Assembly (NCBI GenBank): GCA_937885645.1 | Contig: CALABJ010000028.1 | Coordinates: 5,270-69,269 of the forward strand | DNA length: 64,000 nt | Reading direction: 5' to 3' | Origin: RGIG4097 sp937885645 | Lineage (GTDB): Bacteria > Bacillota > Clostridia > Christensenellales > CAG-917 | In this document: one piece after another, positions 57,635 through 64,000 of the stretch | Numbering within the stretch: position 1 is the first letter of the stretch | Layout of the letters: each line of letters opens with the position of its first letter | Made by a program: the position numbers and the translations under genes | Notes under the pieces: model-generated | Database searches by the model: none | Seen by the model: only the letters and a program-made list of their open reading frames with translations | What the model was told of the DNA's origin: nothing

Positions 57635-59542
57635 ATGGAAGAGGTTAAACACAGCTACAATGAAACCGACATACAGGTGCTTGAAGGCCTTGATCCCGTG
57701 AGAAAACGTCCCGGTATGTATATCGGCTCAACGGACACAAGAGGACTCCATCACCTTGTCACTGAAGTTGTTGACAACTCTATTGACGAAGCCCTCGCAG
57801 GATACTGCACCCACATCAAGGTTGAAATCCTTGCTGACGGCGCAGTCCGTGTCACCGACAACGGACGTGGTATCCCCACAGGCATCCACCCCACAGAGGG
57901 AAGATCCGCAGTTGAGGTTGTTCTCACAAAACTTCACGCAGGCGGAAAGTTCGGCAACGGCGGATACAAGATCTCCGGCGGTCTGCACGGTGTTGGCGTG
58001 TCATGTGTCAACGCACTTTCTGAATGGCTGGTGGCAGAAGTCAAGCAAAACGGCAAGATCCACAGAGTACGCTTCAATCGTGGTATTGCAGAGCGTCCCC
58101 TTTCAGTGGTGGGTGACACCGATGAAACAGGCACAATCGTCACTTTCTATCCCGATGCAGAGATTTTTGAAACTCTTGAATTCAACTATGAGTCAATCAA
58201 GTCACGTCTTCGTGAACTTGCTTATCTCAACAAGGGCCTGACAATTGAAATCGCAGATATGAGAGTTGAGCCTGAAAAGAGAGAAGTCTTCTGCTATGAA
58301 GGCGGTATCGTTTCATTTGTTGAATCACTGAACAAAACCAAGGAAACAATCTTTGAAAACGTCATCTATTTTGACGCAAAATACGTGGATAGCGAAATCG
58401 AAGTTGCAATGCAATACAACGACAGCTATTCAGACACAATCCTCACCTTTGCCAACAACATCAACACCGAAGAAGGTGGCACACACCTTGAAGGTTTCAA
58501 GAGTGCACTTTCAAAGGTCATCAATGAATACGGCACACGTATGGGCATTTTGAAGGGCGCAGACAAACTCTCCGGTGAAGACGTGAGAGAAGGTCTCACC
58601 GCAGTCATCTCAGTCAAACTTGCAGAGCCTCAATTTGAAGGTCAAACAAAGACAAAACTTGGCAACAGCAGTATGAGAACAGCAGTGTCCAAGGGCGTCA
58701 CAGAAGGCTTTGGCACTTATCTTGAGGAACATCCTAGAGAAGCAAAGGAACTTATCCTTAAGACAATCACCGCACAAAGAGCAAGAGAAGCAGCAAGAGC
58801 CGCAAGAGAAACCGCTCGCAGAAAGAGCGCACTTGAATCAACAACTCTCCCCGGCAAGCTGGCAGACTGCACAGACAAGACTCCCGCAAACTGCGAAATC
58901 TATCTGGTCGAGGGTGACTCCGCAGGTGGCAGTGCAAAGCAAGGCAGAGACCGTCGTTTCCAAGCAATTCTTCCTCTTAGAGGCAAGATTTTGAACGTTG
59001 AAAAGGCAAGACTGCACAAAGTCCTTGAAAACGAAGAAATCAAGGCAATGATCACAGCATTTGGTTGTGGCATCAACACCGACTACGACGAAAGCAAACT
59101 CCGCTACGACAGAATCATCTGCATGACCGACGCGGACGTGGACGGCAGCCACATTCGTATCCTTATGCTCACATTCTTCTTCCGCTTTATGCGTCCTCTC
59201 ATTGAAAACGGCCACGTGTATATTGCTCAACCTCCCCTTTACAAACTGTCAAAGGGCAAGCAAGAGCACTATTTCTACGATGACGATGCCCTCAATAAGT
59301 TCTATGAAGAGAACGGCAGAAAGGGCTGGGATCTCCAAAGATATAAAGGTCTTGGTGAAATGAACCCCGACCAACTCTTTGACACCACAATGGATCCCAA
59401 AACACGTACACTTCTCAAAGTCACCATGGAAGACGCAATCGCAGCAGACGAACTCTTCACCATCCTTATGGGTGAACAACCCGAACTCCGCCGCCAATTT
59501 ATCGAAGAAAACGCAAAATTGGTTGAAGAGTTGGATATTTAA
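57635..59542 (+). CDS. gyrB: DNA gyrase subunit B
   Basis: A 635-residue type IIA topoisomerase ATPase subunit. The GHKL ATPase has DNSIDEALAGY and DNGRGIP near the N-terminus and GGLHGVGVSCVNALS. The TOPRIM domain shows YLVEGDSAGGSAKQGRDR and the metal Asp residues of CMTDADVDGSHIR. The length is typical for Gram-positive GyrB. AGGAGG precedes the ATG. gyrA follows after 13 nt. Confidence 0.98.
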   Translation: MEEVKHSYNETDIQVLEGLDPVRKRPGMYIGSTDTRGLHHLVTEVVDNSIDEALAGYCTHIKVEILADGAVRVTDNGRGIPTGIHPTEGRSAVEVVLTKLHAGGKFGNGGYKISGGLHGVGVSCVNALSEWLVAEVKQNGKIHRVRFNRGIAERPLSVVGDTDETGTIVTFYPDAEIFETLEFNYESIKSRLRELAYLNKGLTIEIADMRVEPEKREVFCYEGGIVSFVESLNKTKETIFENVIYFDAKYVDSEIEVAMQYNDSYSDTILTFANNINTEEGGTHLEGFKSALSKVINEYGTRMGILKGADKLSGEDVREGLTAVISVKLAEPQFEGQTKTKLGNSSMRTAVSKGVTEGFGTYLEEHPREAKELILKTITAQRAREAARAARETARRKSALESTTLPGKLADCTDKTPANCEIYLVEGDSAGGSAKQGRDRRFQAILPLRGKILNVEKARLHKVLENEEIKAMITAFGCGINTDYDESKLRYDRIICMTDADVDGSHIRILMLTFFFRFMRPLIENGHVYIAQPPLYKLSKGKQEHYFYDDDALNKFYEENGRKGWDLQRYKGLGEMNPDQLFDTTMDPKTRTLLKVTMEDAIAADELFTILMGEQPELRRQFIEENAKLVEELDI

Positions 59543-59555
59543 GGGGGTATAAACT

Positions 59556-62123
59556 ATGGCAATCAAGAATAATGATTTCAAAAATACCGAATACGTGGAA
59601 CATCTCAAAGACAGCAAGATAGTCAATCTTGAAGTCCAACAAGAGCTGAAAAAGTCATTTATCAGCTACGCAATGGCAGTCAACGTATCCCGTGCAATCC
59701 CCGACGTACGTGACGGTTTGAAGCCTGTCCATCGTCGTATCCTCTACGCCATGAACGAACTTGGCCTCACCCCCGACAAGCCCTTTAGAAAGAGTGCTAT
59801 GGTGGTTGGTGAAGTGCTTGGCAAATACCATCCTCACGGCGATAGTTCAGTTTATGATGCAATGGTCCGTCTTGCACAAGACTTCTCAATAAGATGTCCT
59901 CTTGTTGAAGGTCACGGCAACTTCGGCTCTGTTGACGGCGACCCCGCTGCAGCATATCGTTATACCGAAGCAAGACTGAGCAAAGTGGCTCTTGAAATGA
60001 TAAGAGATATCGACAAAAAGACCGTTGACCTCTATCCCAACTTTGACGACACTCGTGAACAACCTGTTGTCCTTCCTTCAAGATTCCCCAACTTGCTCGT
60101 CAACGGCTCAGACGGTATCGCAGTTGGTATGGCAACGTCAATCCCTCCCCACAACCTTGGTGAAGTTATTGATGCAACCGTTGCTCTCATCCAAAATCCC
60201 GACCTTACAGTTGACGATTTGATGGAATATATCCCTGCTCCCGACTATCCCACCGGCGCACTTATCCTCGGCAGAGGCGGTGTCAAACAAGCATACCGCA
60301 CCGGCAAGGGCAGTGCAGTGCTCCGCGCAAAGACTGAAATTGAGGAACTTCCCAACGGAAAGAGCAGAATCATCATCACTGAAATCCCCTATCAAGTCAA
60401 CAAGGCAAAGCTCATCGAAAACATTGCAGAGCAAGTCAAAGACAAGAAGATTGAAGGCATCGCAGACCTTAGCGAAGAAACAGACCGCCACGGTATGCGT
60501 ATCGTTGTTGAAACAAAGAAGGATTACAACGCACAAGTTGTCCTCAACACCCTCTTCAAACAAACTCAACTGCAAGTCAACAACTCAATGATTATGCTTG
60601 CACTGGTTGATGGTGTGCCCAAGATTCTCAACCTGAAAGAGATCCTTGAAAACTACATCATCCACCAAGAAGACGTCATCACACGTCGCACCAAGTTTGA
60701 CCTTGAAAAGGCACAAGAAAGAGCACATATCCTTGAAGGTCTTGCAATCGCACTTGCCAACATTGACGAAGTGGTTGAACTCCTCAAAAAGAGCCCCGAC
60801 CGTCAAGGCGCAATCGCCAATTTGACAGCACGCTTTGCTCTTGACGAAGCCCAAGCCGTGTCAATCCTTGAAATGCGTCTGCAACGCCTCACAGGCCTTG
60901 AAGTGGAAAAAATCAAGGAAGAACTTGAACAAAAGCATCAAGAAATCGCAGAATACAACCGTATCCTCTCATCAACCGAAGCAATCGACCAAATCATCGT
61001 TGACGAAATGCTTGATATCAAGTCAAGATTTGCTTCACCCAGACTCAGTGAACTCAGCTATGACTACTCTGAACTTGACATCGGTGACCTCATCGAGCAA
61101 GAAGATATCGTGGTCAGCATGACTCACGGCGGATACATCAAGCGTCAAGCAGTCAGTGAATATCACTCACAACACCGCGGTGGCGTTGGCATCACAGGTC
61201 ACAAGGCAAAGGACGATGACTTTGTTGAAAAACTCTTCATCGCACACACCCACCAAGACCTTATGTTCTTCACCAACCTTGGAAAGGCATTTGTTTTGAA
61301 GGGCTACGAAATCCCCGAAGCATCAAAGACCGCTCGCGGTAGAGCAATGGTCAACCTTCTCCAACTTGTTCCCGGTGAAAAGGTGCAAGCAATCCTCCGT
61401 CTCCCCGAAGACAAGGAAGGCTTCAACCTTATCCTTGCAACAAAGCAAGGCCTCATCAAGCGTACTCCTCTCACCGAGTTTGAATCAGTGAAGAGAAACG
61501 GCAAGATTGCAATCAAGTTCAACGAAGATGACGAACTCATCGAAGCAGTGCTCACCACCGGCAATGATGAACTCATCATGGCATCAAGCGAAGGCTACTG
61601 CATCCGCTTCAATGAAAACACCGTCCGCTTGGTTGGCAGAACAGCAATGGGCGTCAAGTCAATGAGACTTGCAGAGGGCGCATATATGGTTGACCTTGCA
61701 GTTGTCCACGAAAACAGCGAAATCCTCACCGTCACCTCAAACGGATTCGGCAAGAGAAGTTCAATAAGCGAATATCCTCTCCAAGGCAGAGCAGGCAAGG
61801 GCGTCAAGGCAGGCGTCTTCAACGACAAGACCGGCGACCTCATCAATATGAAGGTCCTCGACGACAACGCAGACGTGATGATGATCACCGCAGGTGGCAT
61901 CGTCATCAGAGTCCACGCAGACGAAATCAGCCGTATCGGCAGAGCAACACAAGGTGTCCGCATCATGCGTCTTAAGGACAGCAAGACCAGCGTTGTGTCC
62001 ATCGCACTTGCACCTTATGAAGAGGACGAACCTGAGGTTGAACTGGACGAAGACGGCAACCCCGTTGCCACTGAAACCCCTGCAACCGAAGTGGTTGAAA
62101 CAACCGAACAAGTGACAGAATAA
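59556..62123 (+). CDS. gyrA: DNA gyrase subunit A
   Basis: An 855-residue subunit that cuts and reseals DNA. The catalytic Tyr136 is in AAYRYTEARLSK. The quinolone-determining region GDSSVYDAMVRLAQ has the wild-type Ser at the first key position. The C-terminal beta-pinwheel repeats occupy about residues 500-820, with the GyrA box in QHRGGVGI. An acidic Glu/Thr-rich tail follows. AAGGGGG precedes the ATG. Confidence 0.98.
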   Translation: MAIKNNDFKNTEYVEHLKDSKIVNLEVQQELKKSFISYAMAVNVSRAIPDVRDGLKPVHRRILYAMNELGLTPDKPFRKSAMVVGEVLGKYHPHGDSSVYDAMVRLAQDFSIRCPLVEGHGNFGSVDGDPAAAYRYTEARLSKVALEMIRDIDKKTVDLYPNFDDTREQPVVLPSRFPNLLVNGSDGIAVGMATSIPPHNLGEVIDATVALIQNPDLTVDDLMEYIPAPDYPTGALILGRGGVKQAYRTGKGSAVLRAKTEIEELPNGKSRIIITEIPYQVNKAKLIENIAEQVKDKKIEGIADLSEETDRHGMRIVVETKKDYNAQVVLNTLFKQTQLQVNNSMIMLALVDGVPKILNLKEILENYIIHQEDVITRRTKFDLEKAQERAHILEGLAIALANIDEVVELLKKSPDRQGAIANLTARFALDEAQAVSILEMRLQRLTGLEVEKIKEELEQKHQEIAEYNRILSSTEAIDQIIVDEMLDIKSRFASPRLSELSYDYSELDIGDLIEQEDIVVSMTHGGYIKRQAVSEYHSQHRGGVGITGHKAKDDDFVEKLFIAHTHQDLMFFTNLGKAFVLKGYEIPEASKTARGRAMVNLLQLVPGEKVQAILRLPEDKEGFNLILATKQGLIKRTPLTEFESVKRNGKIAIKFNEDDELIEAVLTTGNDELIMASSEGYCIRFNENTVRLVGRTAMGVKSMRLAEGAYMVDLAVVHENSEILTVTSNGFGKRSSISEYPLQGRAGKGVKAGVFNDKTGDLINMKVLDDNADVMMITAGGIVIRVHADEISRIGRATQGVRIMRLKDSKTSVVSIALAPYEEDEPEVELDEDGNPVATETPATEVVETTEQVTE

Positions 62124-62138
62124 GCACTTTATCATCAC

Positions 62139-62165
62139 AAAAGCGAGCGTAAAACCTCGCTTTTT
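62139..62165 (+). terminator. Terminator of gyrBA
   Basis: AAAAGCGAG, 8-nt loop, CTCGCTTTT, 15 nt after the gyrA stop. Confidence 0.9.
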
Positions 62166-62244
62166 GTGATTTTAGTGACAAATAATTTGTGGTGTAATCC
62201 ACTGAAAACCAACAAGAAAAATACAATTTTCAAGGAGAAAAATT

Positions 62245-63927
62245 ATGGATAGACAATGGTACAAGGAAATGTGTGTGTATCAAGTTTGGCCCCGTTCATT
62301 CAAAGATGGTGACGGCGACGGCATCGGTGACCTCAAAGGTATCCTTTCAAAACTTGACTACATAAAGAGCCTCGGCGCAGACGCAATTTGGTTCTCACCT
62401 CTGTATGCATCACCTCAAGCTGACTACGGTTATGACATCGCAGACTACTACAACATCAACCCCGAGTACGGCACCAATGAAGAGTTCAAAGAAGTCCTCG
62501 ACGGAGCACACGCACGTGGTATGAAAGTCATCATGGACCTTGTCATCAACCACACCAGCGACCAACACGAATGGTTTAAGAAGTCCGCAGCAGGCGACCC
62601 CAAATATAAGGATTATTATATCTGGCGTCCTGGCAAGGGCAAAGACGGAAAGAAGTTCCCCAACAACTGGATGGCAACTTTCCCCGGTGACGGTTGGAAG
62701 TGGAACGAAGAACGTGGCGAATATTATCTCCACCTCTTTGCAGTTGAACAACCTGACCTCAACCACGACAACCCCGCAGTCCGTGAAGAAGTCAAAAACA
62801 TCATCCGCTACTGGCTTGATATGGGCGTTGACGGATTCAGAGAAGACGTCATCACCTTCATCTCCAAGAGAGAAGGTCTCCCCAATGGTTTCCCCCTCCC
62901 CGCAGTGAGAGGTATGGAACACTATTCCCCCGGCCCCAACCTCATCAAGTATCTCACCGAATACAGAGAAGTGGTCAAGGAATACCCCGGCCGTATGCAA
63001 CTTGGCGAAGCACCTATGATGACTCCCAAAAACGCACTGAAGTACGTCAGCGGTGAAAACAGAGTCCTTGATATGATGTTCGGTTTCCAACATATGGAAG
63101 CAGACTGCATCTTCATCAGCTGGATGAGATTGCCTTTCTCACTCCGCAAACTTAAGAGAGTGTACAACAACTGGCAAACAAAACTCTACGGCAAGGGCTG
63201 GAACACCAACTATATTGAAAACCACGACCAACCTCGTAATATTTCAAGATACGGCAGTGAGAAATATCGCTTTGAAAGTGGCAAGGCACTCTGCACAATG
63301 TACACCTTCCTCAGCGGTTCACACTTTGTCTATCAAGGTCAAGAAATCGGCATGAGCAACCTTGACTATGAAAAGTGGGAAGACTTTGTTGACGTCAGCA
63401 CCTTCTCAACAAAGAGCCTCCTTGAAAAACTCAAGATATTCTCACCTGAAAAAATCTTCAAGATGGCAAAATACGCCGCCCGTGACAACGCACGTACACC
63501 CGTTCAATGGGATGCAACTGCAAATGCAGGCTTCACCACCGGCACACCTTGGTACACAGTCAACCCCAACTACGTGGACGTCAACGTGGCATCACAAGAA
63601 GATGATCCTGACTCACAACTCAACTTCTACCGCAAGGCAATCGCACTCCGCAAGGAATACACTGATGCAGCCATCTACGGTCAATTCAAACTCCACCTCA
63701 AGGGACACAAACAACTTTTCGTCTATGACAAGCTTGGCGAAGACGGCTCAAAACTGACCGTTGTCATCAACCTGTCCGAAAAGACAATCCCCACCAAGAA
63801 AGTGGCAAAATACATCTGCCCCAAAGCAACCGAAATCCTCTCCAACTACAAAGACGAGCTGGGTGACACCCTCCGTCCTTATGAGGCAAGAGTCTTCGCA
63901 TGCAAGGCTAGCGCCTGCCACGAATAA
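62245..63927 (+). CDS. GH13 alpha-glucosidase (oligo-1,6-glucosidase type)
   Basis: A 560-residue cytoplasmic GH13_31-type enzyme that releases glucose from the non-reducing ends of maltose and isomaltose-like oligosaccharides. Motifs: the Ca-site-like DGDGDGIGDLKG, DLVINHTSDQHEWF, GVDGFREDVI (Asp nucleophile), MQLGEAPMM (Glu acid/base) and IENHDQPR. QDLV-type subfamily residues (alpha-1,6 preference) were not resolved. AAGGAG precedes the ATG at 62245. Its stop is 3 nt from the second copy of the inverted-repeat element. It probably completes maltodextrin use with the glg operon. Confidence 0.93.
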   Translation: MDRQWYKEMCVYQVWPRSFKDGDGDGIGDLKGILSKLDYIKSLGADAIWFSPLYASPQADYGYDIADYYNINPEYGTNEEFKEVLDGAHARGMKVIMDLVINHTSDQHEWFKKSAAGDPKYKDYYIWRPGKGKDGKKFPNNWMATFPGDGWKWNEERGEYYLHLFAVEQPDLNHDNPAVREEVKNIIRYWLDMGVDGFREDVITFISKREGLPNGFPLPAVRGMEHYSPGPNLIKYLTEYREVVKEYPGRMQLGEAPMMTPKNALKYVSGENRVLDMMFGFQHMEADCIFISWMRLPFSLRKLKRVYNNWQTKLYGKGWNTNYIENHDQPRNISRYGSEKYRFESGKALCTMYTFLSGSHFVYQGQEIGMSNLDYEKWEDFVDVSTFSTKSLLEKLKIFSPEKIFKMAKYAARDNARTPVQWDATANAGFTTGTPWYTVNPNYVDVNVASQEDDPDSQLNFYRKAIALRKEYTDAAIYGQFKLHLKGHKQLFVYDKLGEDGSKLTVVINLSEKTIPTKKVAKYICPKATEILSNYKDELGDTLRPYEARVFACKASACHE

Positions 63928-63929
63928 TT

Positions 63930-64000
63930 AAAAACGCGCTATTTTGCGCCTAGTTTTGTCAAAGCCCTGATTTTCCACCCTCACGTACGCCAAGTACGCG
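63930..64000 (+). repeat. Second copy of the 126-bp dispersed element (truncated by the window)
   Basis: The first 71 bases align with the minus strand of 16764-16889: AAAAACGCGCTATT, GCGCCTAGTTTTGTCA and CCCTCACGTACG, CAAGTACGCG are shared. It begins just after the alpha-glucosidase stop codon. Confidence 0.75.

Overview
The window is a chromosomal segment around the replication origin of an anaerobic, low-to-medium G+C member of the Bacillota, most likely an uncultured gut-type Clostridia lineage. The gene content points there: dnaA, dnaN, recF, gyrB, gyrA, parB and rsmG together; a flavodiiron protein with a high-molecular-weight rubredoxin; a GlgC/GlgD glycogen operon; Veg; and two sporulation-lineage genes (a YyaC/DUF1256 protein and a SipL-like SPOCS-LysM protein, the latter behind a good SigE-type promoter). 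The genus cannot be named from sequence alone.

Layout. 0-9.2 kb: a partial membrane protein, the fprA-hrb oxygen/NO detoxification pair, an ABC exporter, cysS, cysE and ftsH. 9.3-18.1 kb: yyaC, a CvpA-like protein followed by a 1459-residue modular surface protein, a tRNA-Asn gene trailed by three tandem repeats carrying copies of its 3' end, a GNAT acetyltransferase, a 126-bp inverted-repeat element, mnmM and veg. 18.1-22.6 kb: an anchored subtilase, gltX, radC and a gene of unknown function. 22.7-32.9 kb: one glycogen/maltodextrin operon (glgB-glgC-glgD-glgA-glgP-GH13). 33-38.5 kb: ispE, a sipL-like gene and a P-type cation pump preceded by a probable yybP-ykoY Mn2+ riboswitch.

38.5-57.6 kb is a rearranged origin region. 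It holds recF, a duplicated pair of membrane genes, dnaA, a VanZ-like gene, dnaN, parB, rsmG, a sugar-type MFS transporter, mtnN-luxS, a small XRE/SLOG cluster, a 1.6-kb non-coding stretch with four parS-like sites, a few small genes and two secreted proteins. 57.6-64 kb carries gyrB-gyrA and an alpha-glucosidase, followed by a second, truncated copy of the 126-bp element.

How it works together: glycogen synthesis, phosphorolysis, debranching and alpha-glucosidase genes form a carbohydrate storage and use module. The ori genes and parS sites form the replication and segregation module. The most unusual signals are the modular giant protein, the tRNA-Asn 3'-end repeat array, the inverted-repeat element that follows stop codons, and a series of consensus promoters whose -10 box lies only 6-8 nt from the start codon (dnaA, recF, ispE and others), which predicts leaderless mRNAs. 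All calls were made by reading the sequence; no database search was run.
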